A stretch of 64,000 nt of DNA from Arthrobotrys musiformis (lineage: Eukaryota > Ascomycota > Orbiliomycetes > Orbiliales > Orbiliaceae). The translations under genes and the position numbers were made by a program. The notes beneath the pieces were generated by a model. That model ran no database searches. It saw nothing but the letters and a program-made list of their open reading frames with translations, and had not been told where the DNA came from. Of this stretch, positions 10,418 to 20,182 are shown piece after piece (positions within the stretch are counted from its first letter, which is position 1; each line of letters opens with the position of its first letter). The stretch is from contig JAVHJL010000007.1 in NCBI GenBank assembly GCA_036971715.1, positions 496,001 through 560,000 of the forward strand, in the 5' to 3' direction.

Positions 10418-13400
10418 CTACGCCGCCGCAGTCCCCATCATCGTAAGAACGCTCTTGGCTTCACCGCCCTGCATCCCGTTGACAACCAATTGCCTCACTT
10501 GAGGACTATTCTTAAGCTTCATGAGCCCGTTCGGGACCTTCCACCCTTCATCCTCCCCAAAGACATACACGACCTTCTTGTCGTCCGTGTCACCCAAGTT
10601 CGCCCTTATGAAGTGGTTGCCGTTGCCAGCGATGGTACTATCCTCACGGTCACGGCTCGCTTGGAGCTTATTCGCACAGTGAGCCCTACAGACATCGCCG
10701 AGACTATCGAGATATTTTTCTTGTTCGGCAGCCGAAGGCGCTACAGAGCCGGATAAAAGATGCTTAACGGTCTGCTTCGCGGCCGCTCGAGCACCTGACG
10801 GCCCGGCTGCTGGTATACAACGAGGACAGTAAACTTCAATCTGCTTGATAGCCCATGCCTTTTGATCCCACTCCCTCTGGGCGGAGTTGTTCAGTTCGTC
10901 ATCGATGAATAAACCGGCGGTTGATATATTAAGCACGAGCCCCTCGCTGTTCCCGTCAACACCAGCGATCAACGAAGCCTGCGGCTTCTTAGGGTGTTCG
11001 TTGGTAAAGACATAGACCGCTTTGAGTACGATCTTATTCGGGTCCGAAGTGGTGTACTTTTGTCGAGACGTGGTTTTGTTACTGCTAACTGTAGACTTCG
11101 CAGCAGACATCTTCGATTTCGCGGTCACCGCGGTCGCACTAGAGACCTGACTGCCTATTTCAGATCGGCCGTCGATCGAATGGAAATGCTGGTAGTCCGA
11201 CTCAGTATCTGTAACATCTTGAACATGCGCTTGCTTCGACTCCAGTTTGGGATCTCGTTCCGCAGGTTTGGGGACCCACTTTGTCTTTGTCCGATGGGTG
11301 GTAGGCGTGCCTGGTGTGGACTCTGGGGCTTGACTCTTAGGTCTTCTGGAAACGCTAGATCCGAATTCATCAGGGTCATTGCTAAGTTCTGAGTTATGGC
11401 GGTGGTGGTGTTTCTTATGGCGGTGCTTGACAGTAGCTTTCCGGGATTTGACGTCTTCGCTGTTTGTATCCCGAGGCGTTGTGGGAGCCTCACTAACTAT
11501 AACGTCCGGGACTTCAACTGTCTGTACGGGGCCCTCCCATGTTTCCGCCTTGACGGGAACGACATCCTTCTCGAGTTCCTTCTGAGCCCAGTCTCTTTCA
11601 CGTTCCCGGCGAAGGCTCTCGACCCGTTGTCGCTCCCTCTCTTCCTCTTCTTCTCGCTCCTTCTTCTCCCGTTCCTCCTTCTCTTTAGCAGCGGCTTCTG
11701 CGATCTCCCGCTCAAGGGCTTCCCGTGCCTTCCTCTCCCGTTCGCGATCACGCTCGAGAGAGGCAAGCATAGCCTGGCGGTCCCGTTCCTCCCGCTCCTT
11801 AATTTGCTGCAGTCGGGCCTTTTCTTTCTCAACGAGCTCGCGTTCTAGTCTGGCAGTTTCCTCGGCCTCCAATCGCTGTCTCTCCTTCTCCTTCTCAGCT
11901 TCCAGACGGCGTCGCTCGCGTTCCTTCTCGGCCTCGAGCTGCTGTTTGAGTCTTTCATTCTCAAGACGGAGTTTCTCCTTAGCCTCTTCTTCTTTCCGAA
12001 TGGCTTCGAGACGTTGTTTCTCAGCCAATGCTTCGGCTGCAACCTTCTCACGGGCCCGTTCGGCTTCGGCGAGGCGTTCGAGCATTTGCAGGCGTAGCCG
12101 CTCTCGGTCGGCGGCATCTGCCTTCTCAATCCGCTCGAGCTCTTCCTTCTCCCTCTGTTTCCGCTCGATTTCTTCCTGTTCCAGACGTTCACGTGCCTTC
12201 CGTTCAATTTCGGCTTGCTGTCGTTCGCGAACCAGTCTTTCCCTTTCAGCGGCTTCGCGAGCCTTGGTTTCCCTAGCACGTCGAGCCTCGAGTTCGGCTT
12301 GTTCTCTCTTCTGGATTTCCTCCTTCCTGCGGGCGTGCTCGGCGTCACGGGCGAACTTTTCTTGGATCAGCCGTTCACGTTCCCTCCGGATGGATTCCTC
12401 AAGTATCCGACGCGCGGCTTCGGCTTCGGCTGCGGCCTTCTTTTCGGCGTCCCTGCGAGCCTTTTCGTCTCTAGCTTCGTGCTGCTGGATCCGCTTATCG
12501 AGGGCTTCGGCTTTCCGCTGCAGGTCCTCTTGGAGCTTCTTAAGGTCTTCTTCGGCCTGTTTGCGTTTCTCTTGTTCTTGAAGACGGGCTGCTTCGCGGA
12601 CTGCATCTTCGGCCTGCCGTCTGGCGAGGTCTTCGGCCTCGTTTTGGGCCTTTTCTGCGGCTAGACGGCGACGATGGGATTCCGCTTCTTGTTTTCGGCG
12701 TTCCTCCTCTTTGGCTGCTTCGGCGGCTAATCGCTGTCGTTGGGATTCTTCTTCCGCTTGGAGTTGCTTGCGGCGCTGTTCTTCCTCCTCTTGTAGACGT
12801 TTACAACGTTCATCTTCCTTCGCGGCGTCTTCGGCTTGACGGCGTCGACGTAGGACTTCGTCTTCTTCCAGCCGTCGCTTCCGCTCTTCCTCCGTTTTGG
12901 CATTCTCCTCCGCTAAACGGCGTTTGTGCGATTCCTCCTCTTTATCGAGTTTCCGCAGCCGCTCGTCCTCGGTTTTTGCCATCTCGTCGGCGAGGCGGAG
13001 TTTATGCGATAACTCTTCCTCGCGTAACTTCTTCCTACGGGCGTCCTCCTCATCTTTGAGTCGTTGACGGGTGGCTTCTTCCTCCTCGCGGAATTTTCGT
13101 CTCCTTTCCTTTTCTTCCCTCTTAAGGCGTTGTCGTCGGGCTTCTTCTTCCGCGGCTTTCCGTCGTTCTTCCTTCTCGCGTTCCTCTGCGACTTCCCTAC
13201 GTTTCTTCTCGGCCAGTTCTTCGACTTCTTTCCGTTTCTTCTCCGCTAGTTCTTCTACTTCTTTCCGTTTCCGTTCGGTGAGGATATCGGCTTCTCGCTT
13301 CTTAAGCTCAGCTGCCTCCTCCGCCTCCCGTCGTTTCAAAGCAGCAGCCTCCTCAGCGGACTTTCTGATTCTTTCGGCTTCTTCCCTCTCACGCTGTCGG

Positions 13401-14305
13401 ATCATGGAAGCCTCCTCCTCAGCCGCCTTCCTGAGTTTCTCAGCCTCGATCTTTTCCCTTCGGAGCTCATCGCGTCTTCGGGCGGTACTCTCCTCGGCTT
13501 GTCGTCGTAATCTTTCCGTTTCGAGTTTTTCACGCTTGAGGTCCTCGCGGTCTTTGCGGATCTGTTCGCGCGCTTGGCGGATTTCTTCTTCCTCCGCTGC
13601 TCGTCTGTATTCCGCCTCCGCGGCTTCGAAGGGGTTTATTTCTTCTTCTTCCTCCGTGTGCGGGTGTGGGGAGCGTTTGGTGCCGCCGGTGCCGTCGGGT
13701 TTCATCCTATTAGCGAACCCGCCGGCCCAACTCTGCGATCTACTCGGTCCCGCACCCGCGTTCGGAGACTTCGGATGACCGTTATGCCTCCCGCCGGTAG
13801 CCCTGGGTGTCCCCGCACCACCTCCAGAAGATTTCTCATCCTCCCCACCACCGCCGCCCTTCTCATCCTTCTTCTTCCCCCTTTCCTCTTCCTTTTCCCA
13901 GAATACCTCCCACGTCCCTATCCAAAACACCAACCCCGCGATAACCATACTGATCACTAAACTCGCCCACCACCCGGCCATCTTCTTCGGTACTAGCATC
14001 CTAAGCCCCCACCACACAATCTCCAACGACAACGTCGTCGCTCCACCGAAGAGGAAGGAATTCCGGTGCGGTGATAACGAGGGGAGGTAGAGCACCCCGC
14101 CGCCCGCGGGGACGACGAATACATCCAATGTGTCCGGTAGATTCGGGTTCCGGACCGGTGGAGGTTTCGGAGGGGTTCCTGAGGTTGTTTTGGCGTTTGA
14201 ATCGTGACGGGGAGGAGGGGGTGGGGGTCCGTCGTCGTCGCTGTTGTCTTTACCCGCGCCGCCCTTGCCGTGGGGTGGCGGCGGCGGCATCGGTGGCGGC
14301 GGCAT
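10418..14305 (-). CDS. Large single-pass membrane protein with very long charged coiled coil
   Basis: Intronless, 1295 residues. Order of parts: proline-rich N-terminus with runs of 4-6 prolines (residues 2-33, formin-FH1-like in composition); one strong transmembrane segment (about 111-134, Trp-rich); a low-complexity Gly/Lys/Glu/Asp linker; about 700 residues (about 235-940) made almost only of Glu, Lys, Arg, Ala, Leu and Gln with heptad or ER/K-type periodicity; a His/Lys-rich disordered stretch; and a globular C-terminal domain (about 1090-1295) beginning near KIVLKAVYVFTNEHPKKP. Similar proteins in filamentous ascomycetes are often labelled 'M protein repeat protein' or 'reticulocyte-binding-like', names that reflect coiled-coil similarity only. 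The conserved C-terminal domain is the part likely to carry function. Inference: a membrane-anchored rod or tether. Membrane topology and location are unknown. Confidence 0.85.
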   Translation of the reverse strand: MPPPPMPPPPPHGKGGAGKDNSDDDGPPPPPPRHDSNAKTTSGTPPKPPPVRNPNLPDTLDVFVVPAGGGVLYLPSLSPHRNSFLFGGATTLSLEIVWWGLRMLVPKKMAGWWASLVISMVIAGLVFWIGTWEVFWEKEEERGKKKDEKGGGGGEDEKSSGGGAGTPRATGGRHNGHPKSPNAGAGPSRSQSWAGGFANRMKPDGTGGTKRSPHPHTEEEEEINPFEAAEAEYRRAAEEEEIRQAREQIRKDREDLKREKLETERLRRQAEESTARRRDELRREKIEAEKLRKAAEEEASMIRQREREEAERIRKSAEEAAALKRREAEEAAELKKREADILTERKRKEVEELAEKKRKEVEELAEKKRREVAEEREKEERRKAAEEEARRQRLKREEKERRRKFREEEEATRQRLKDEEDARRKKLREEELSHKLRLADEMAKTEDERLRKLDKEEESHKRRLAEENAKTEEERKRRLEEDEVLRRRRQAEDAAKEDERCKRLQEEEEQRRKQLQAEEESQRQRLAAEAAKEEERRKQEAESHRRRLAAEKAQNEAEDLARRQAEDAVREAARLQEQEKRKQAEEDLKKLQEDLQRKAEALDKRIQQHEARDEKARRDAEKKAAAEAEAARRILEESIRRERERLIQEKFARDAEHARRKEEIQKREQAELEARRARETKAREAAERERLVRERQQAEIERKARERLEQEEIERKQREKEELERIEKADAADRERLRLQMLERLAEAERAREKVAAEALAEKQRLEAIRKEEEAKEKLRLENERLKQQLEAEKERERRRLEAEKEKERQRLEAEETARLERELVEKEKARLQQIKEREERDRQAMLASLERDRERERKAREALEREIAEAAAKEKEEREKKEREEEEERERQRVESLRRERERDWAQKELEKDVVPVKAETWEGPVQTVEVPDVIVSEAPTTPRDTNSEDVKSRKATVKHRHKKHHHRHNSELSNDPDEFGSSVSRRPKSQAPESTPGTPTTHRTKTKWVPKPAERDPKLESKQAHVQDVTDTESDYQHFHSIDGRSEIGSQVSSATAVTAKSKMSAAKSTVSSNKTTSRQKYTTSDPNKIVLKAVYVFTNEHPKKPQASLIAGVDGNSEGLVLNISTAGLFIDDELNNSAQREWDQKAWAIKQIEVYCPRCIPAAGPSGARAAAKQTVKHLLSGSVAPSAAEQEKYLDSLGDVCRAHCANKLQASRDREDSTIAGNGNHFIRANLGDTDDKKVVYVFGEDEGWKVPNGLMKLKNSPQVRQLVVNGMQGGEAKSVLTMMGTAAA
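12800..13270 (-). repeat. Internal tandem repeats in the coiled-coil gene
   Basis: Two repeat types within the rod. At about 13190-13270 an 11-residue unit (KRKEVEELAEK) recurs about three times with 33-base periodicity visible in the DNA. Around 12800-13030 a 26-residue unit recurs (SHKLRLADEMAKTEDER, then SHKRRLAEENAKTEEER, then a more diverged copy). Such repeats could allow rod-length variation between strains. Confidence 0.7.
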
Positions 14306-16415
14306 GTTGGATTGAATGTATCGGTTTTTTAAAAGTGAAGTAAACGGGAGGGGCGTGGAGACTGAGCCGTAGGTAAAGTAAAGAAGGTAATTAGTAATCC
14401 ATCATCCACTCCTCTTGACAATACACCGACAAAAAAAAACAGTCGAATATAAAGAAGGATGAAAGAAGGAGAGAAACGTACTATAACAGCAGCTATAAAG
14501 CTGCCTATACCCCCCCTAACCGGACCAAGATCAAAAAAACCAACTCCGAGCGTAAACCCTTTCGTGAAATTCCCGTCCCCAATCCTGTTTTTTTTTTATA
14601 TAAAGAAACCCAATAAAACCAAAAACTAAGCCTTAAATGTCGCTATGAAGGTGTATGATTGGTTCCAAACCGAGATAATCCGTCATATGATGTAAAAGAA
14701 AAAGAAAGACGGAAACTGTGGTCTTTTTGTTTTCGTTCTTTCCTTCTTTTGGCCACCTGAAGAGAAAACAAAGGCCCGACGAGTAAAGACGGGTTACAGA
14801 AAAAGAAGGAAACGAAAAAGGAAAGAAGTGATTGTCGGTTTGATTTTTGAATCCTGGAAGCTGAATGGTTGGTTGGAGAGAGAAAAGTGGGTTCTTGCCT
14901 AAGCTGTATGGGAGGGTGGAAGTTATAGGTCAGTATTGGTTATAACGTGCTGGCTGGCTGACTGGCGACAGGACAAACTGGAACACACTGCAACAGCTCA
15001 GCTGCTGTGTATATAAGCACAAGCTCAAGCTGCAGCTGTACTTGATACCAGCCAGAAAGTGGCTGCCAGCTTTGTACAATTGCAAAAATAAGAAGACAAG
15101 AAGAAGCCAAGAGGAACGATAATATAAAACGGCGGGGGAGAACCCAGCTATCCACAAATATGTGCACAGCTTCGTATAGAAAAAAGAAGTAACCAACATA
15201 CCAAATATCTTCAAGAAAAAATATGAACAATCCCCAAATTCCTCCAGCAAAATCGACAGAAAAAAGAAGAAGGTTAGGGAGAAGAACAGTCCCGTCGGTG
15301 TCTACAAAGGCCAGCAATCGTTTCTTTCTTTCCCTCTGCAGTCTTGGAAACTTGGAACAAGAAAGCCAGCACGAAAAAGAATTTAGTTGGCGGCCCGCGG
15401 GATGTGGACCTCCTACAAGCCTATGAGCTGAATGGGTTCGTCTCGTCTCGTCTCGTCCGTCCGACGTCCGGCTTGGCAGGGTAGCAGAAAAGGGCGTTAG
15501 GACAAAACGGCGTGCATGTCCTCTTAACCCAGAAAAAGATCGAAGTCGTAGATAGCTAGAATATTCTAGGCCCGCACGTAAGGTAAAGTAAGGTAAGGCA
15601 AGTAATATGCACGATGACAGTCGCAAAAGAGAATGACAGTTCTGAAATGGGATATGTGATAGGTGATGGCAGAACAGATGTGGGGACACCGCCAGCTAAA
15701 AAGGGAAGCGGCTTGATTTGACACAGGACACCGCAGCTTGTGTTGTGGTGAGGTTGGGTGGGATGTCGGTTGCCAGGGACGATGGTGCGACGTAAACAAC
15801 AGACGGACAACAGACACATGACGTCGGTTGATACCTGACAATTGACAAGGCATCCCAGCCCAGGCCATTAATATTGCATAGCGACGGGGTCGACTTCATG
15901 ATCAAAGACAAGTCGCCTGCTAGGATACCTGCATATTCTGCCCATCGGATTCCTTCATGTGAATGCTTCTACAAAATATGAACAAAAAAAAGATGATGAG
16001 ATGGGCGGATTTGAGGCTCTGTTAGGCAAATTCATGCATCTTTAGTTACAGTCGTATCTCGTACAGAACGGTTCAAGAAGCCGTGCTATACGAAACCGCA
16101 CACTGCATATGCAGGAACCGGCACACTTTGACCAGACTTCAAAGAAGAACGTATTCGTGGCAATTGAATATCATATAAACTAGGTAGTACGATAATGGTA
16201 GAATCCGCTAGGCTAAGAAATGTAATGAACGACAACAAAATGGAATCCAGCGGAGAGCTTCAAAATACAACAAGACAACGGAAAGAAGAAAAAGCTAAAC
16301 TATCAAAGAAAAAGGACAATATAATACACGCCTGTGTAATCCCAACCCCGCTAGCTATAATTTAAATTTAATAAAGGAAATGAAGAAGACAGGAAAAAAA
16401 TAAAGAGGTATGATC
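14306..16415. other. Intergenic, promoter of coiled-coil gene
   Basis: 2.1 kb between two minus-strand genes. It contains the upstream region of the coiled-coil gene and the 3' flank of the DUF3074 gene. A TCGTC short repeat lies at about 15430-15455. The 249-codon minus-strand frame at 14940-15689 is hydrophobic low-information sequence without a domain; I treat it as chance. Confidence 0.55.
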
Positions 16416-18762
16416 TCAAACGTGCTCTTTCACCATGTTAGAATTCTTCTTACCTTTCTTGCTCGACGCTGACGACGACGCCGGAGATGCCGGCCGCGGG
16501 ACATGTCCACCATTGTGGCCATTATGGCCGAGCCCGTGGAGGCTGTGTAATGCCATCGAACTCGAGCTCCTCGACTTGAGTCCCGGATTACCACCGTCTA
16601 ATTCATATCTAGCCCTCAATGCCACCATCTCTTTCTTCAAAGCTTCATTCTCCCGACTCAAAACATCCCTCTCCTTCTTCAAAAGCTCAACATCTCTCTT
16701 CAAATCCTCCCTCTCCCTCTCGCTTCTTAATTTTTCATCCCGTTCTTCTAACCTCCGTTTCCGATCTTTGATCTTTTCTTCTTCCTTTTTTCGTTTCTCT
16801 TCGGCTCTAGCTTGGTCGCGTTTATATTTCTCATCCCGTTTTGCGGCCTCTTTGGCATGTTTAGCTTCTAACTTTCTTTGTTTCTCTTCCTCCTTCGCAA
16901 GTCTAACGGCCATCTTTTTGTCATTCTTGTCTCGGGTGGTTTGCATCTTCGCCGCCGTCTTCATGGCGTCTGTTTGGATCCTTTGCAGCGCGGCCGAAGA
17001 AGAAGAAGACGAAGCCGCCGTCCCCGCTCGCGCTCTTCCGTTGGCGATTTCATCAATGAGTGAGTTATTCAGCTGTCCCTGACCGCTTAATTGCGACGAC
17101 CCCAGCGAACTGCTCCCTTCATCATCTTCTTCTTCTTCTTCTTCTTGCTCCTCATCTTCGCATTCCCCGGAATCGGCAGTCATGAATGAGAGATTAGACA
17201 TGGAATCATCATGACTCAAAGCCCTTCTCAACTCCTCCGTCTCATGAGGTCCATTCCCATTCGTTTCGGTGCCAACAGTATCCCTAGACTCAACGGTATC
17301 AAAACTCCCTTCCTCATCAGGCACTTCCTCTTCCTCTTCTTCCTCATGTTCATCGTCCGAAATATCCTCATCATGAACTTTCTCACACGCCCACTCCAAA
17401 AACTTCTCGGCGTCTTTGATAATACTCCCCGGTGTCCCCCTCTCCACCATAAACCGCGGCACGCTACCGCCGGGATCCGATCGCGTGAGCATGATCCATT
17501 CAACAGGGTTGGTCTCCCCATCCTCCTCGAGCGAATCTACATCTTCGTCCAACCCGCCAGATTTAACCTTTTGCTCCGCCATACCCGCCGATACAGCTTT
17601 GTCTTCCTCATCATTCTCAGGTAAATCATCCGCCGAAATCGCTTCTCGCAGTTTCGATCCCCGCACTTTCAACCCCTCAGCCCCCATTTTCGTCGTACCG
17701 GCATCCTCGAAGGATACAACCTTCCTAGGTGGCTCGCCAACAGTCCTACTCCTCTTCCTCCCCGGCCGTTGATCCTCAACACTCAAAAACACAGACGCCC
17801 GCTGCGTGAGATCGCTAACGCTCATGCTCCTCCTCGGCGCCGCCTCCTCTTCCTCCTCCGGTATGATCTCGCGGATGAACTCTATAGACTCGTATTTACC
17901 CCTAACGAAACCGTTCTGCTCCGGCGCCGAGGAGTGCGATAGCGGACGGGAGACCATGGTGAATTCTCGGCCTTTCCTCCCTGATCGCGCGGTATTCGAT
18001 GCCGTTCGCGGCGGGGCGGAGGATGAGGATGTAATGCACGCCGTCACGAAGTCGCGCGGGGCCGACGGACCGGGGAATTGTGCCGACAAGTGATATACTG
18101 CATACACCCGTTAGTTAATCCACCATAAAAACAATAATAATACGTATAAAAAGAAGGGGAGAAATACCATCAACCCGCCCAACCCCCTTCACAACCCTCC
18201 TCTCCAACCGTTTCTCAGCCCCAATCCCCCTAACCCCAGCCGGAATAACCATCCCCTCCCCCTCCCCCCTCCCAACGCCCATCCTCCTCCCAAGACTCTC
18301 CTCAAACTCCCTCCTAAGCCCCCTCCTAAACCTCCCAAACCCAATCCCCTCATGCACGCTCCTCCTCGCAAACCAAGTCCCCCCACCGTCCTTAGCATAC
18401 AACCTATAAACCCTAATATCATGAGCATTAACCCCACCGGGCTTCACCTCCTTCCACTCCTTCGTAAAAATACTCTCCACATCCGGTGGACTCGGTCTAT
18501 ACCCGGACGGCGTAATCGTTAACTTCCCCGAACTACCGGAGGAAACAGTTCCGCTCCTGGATCTCCCCCCGACCGGCGAATTGTTTAGTGAGGGTAAGGA
18601 CTTGAAATTGACGGGCGCGGGGGGGATGGGTAGGGTATCGATGACGTAAGCGGCGTTCGTGAAGGTTTCTTCGAGGAAGGGTTGGAGGGACGGCGGGGAG
18701 GATGGGATTGAGGATTCATCGATCGGGGAGAGGGATTGCAGTGCCTGGTGGAGGTCCGGCAT
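16416..18762 (-). CDS. DUF3074 (START-like) protein with coiled-coil tail
   Basis: Two exons in phase: 18762-18168 and 18097-16416, giving 758 residues. The N-terminal 300 residues match the DUF3074 family known from filamentous fungi: MPDLHQALQSLSP start, FTKEWKEVK, WFARRSVHEG, then after the intron VYHLSAQFPGPSAPRDFV and GKYESIEFIREI. DUF3074 belongs to the START/Bet v1-like fold class, so lipid binding is plausible but not shown. The rest is acidic and disordered with long Glu/Asp runs, then a charged coiled coil (roughly residues 590-710) and a Ser/Lys-rich tail. The 70-nt intron splits the Val codon of VYHL and has a CTAAC branch site. Product family is confident; biochemical role unknown. 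Confidence 0.9.
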
Positions 18763-20182
18763 CTTCTCTCTCTCTTCAACTTCCTCTGTTATATCAATAT
18801 TGTCGTTTTTGAGGTGAATGGTTGGTGGGTGTAACGTAGAATAGAATGTAAAGGGTAAGCGAAGTGATGTCGAGGTATCACGAATGCATCTGGTGCTTTC
18901 CAGTCTTGAATAAAGACAAATACTGAATTGAATCTAGCGGTAATTATAAAGAAGAACGAGGAGAAGAAGTTTAAAAGAAGAGAAGAGAAGGAGAAGACGA
19001 GGGTTTGTAATCGCCAAAACCCAAAAGCGCAGGGCGAGACCAGGCTGATCTGCGCAGACAGGTCGATATTGACCTCCAAATGGAGCGGGAGGGACCGGAT
19101 TGCCGAGCGAGATCGAGGCAGGTGCCTTCGAATTGTCATGGGGTATAATAGAGTAGAGTGTGGTGTGGTGGAGTGATGGTGATGATGATTAAAAAAAAAA
19201 AAGAGGTGGGCCGTTCCTCGTATAAGCTGGACGGTAACAATGACGTTTCTGGCGACAGCTGCTAAGTAACTAATCCGAGCTGGGGCTTCGGACAACGGAT
19301 CCTCGGGCTTTGCCTGCGCCGGTGATTACTACTCCGTTATATATATTACATATCCACCTCAAATATTGATAAGAAAGAAGTATCTTCACCAGTCCTTTAT
19401 ATCTCCTCCATTTTTTATTATTTTTATTTTTATTTTATTTTATTTACTTTATTTTTTTTATTTTTTTTATGTATAAATTATATGGGGGTGGCTATATAAT
19501 ATAATGTCCACGCAACACCCAGCAACATGAAACGCCCACCAAAGACATCCAACGGTCCTTCCTCCAGACCCCTCCACAGCCGATACAAAATACAAAATAC
19601 AAATCAGGGGGAGGCTAGAACCCTCGGACAAACTAATCCTCAGGGTCCCCGACTCACTGATAGAAGCAGAAGGAAGGATCCGTAAACATCCGCTGCGCCA
19701 AAACACTCACCGACACTGACTGACAAACCGACCAGGATGTGCCGTTAACGTTTCCCACGTTTTCCTGTTCTGGCAGATGTCCTATATTTAGTCTGCGGCT
19801 CTTGAAGTATAAACTCCGCTTAGTCCGGGTCCATCTACAGCACACTATGGGGATTATATATGGATCATTATTATAGATTGTAGATGGACTGGCGAGAGAT
19901 CTAGAGAATATATTATATTGATATAAAAAGGAATATAACAAAACCCACCGCATCCTTCCAACTCCAATGTATTCAGCGTGCACGAATAAAACTAAAATGC
20001 TTCATGACCAAAAACAAGTAGAACAGAGAATTAAAAACGCCCGTTCAACAATATAAAACCACCCCCATCATAACATCTCTTCATGATATCTCTTCATGAT
20101 ATCTGTTTAAACCCCAATCGAAAGGCTCAAAGAACATAAATGAATAAAAAGAGAAAAGGGCTCAACGACGCCGATTGGAAAG
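18763..20182. other. Intergenic, promoter of DUF3074 gene
   Basis: 1.4 kb without a gene. T/A-rich block TTTTATTTTATT at about 19410-19470 and a 13-base tandem duplication (ATCTCTTCATGAT) at about 20081-20107, in the presumed 3' UTR of the phosphatase gene. No coding frame of interest. Confidence 0.55.

Noticed and set aside
14940..15689. 249-codon minus-strand open frame
   Set aside because: Hydrophobic low-information sequence with no domain, in the upstream region of the coiled-coil gene, overlapped by similar frames in other registers; codon use is unlike the real genes.
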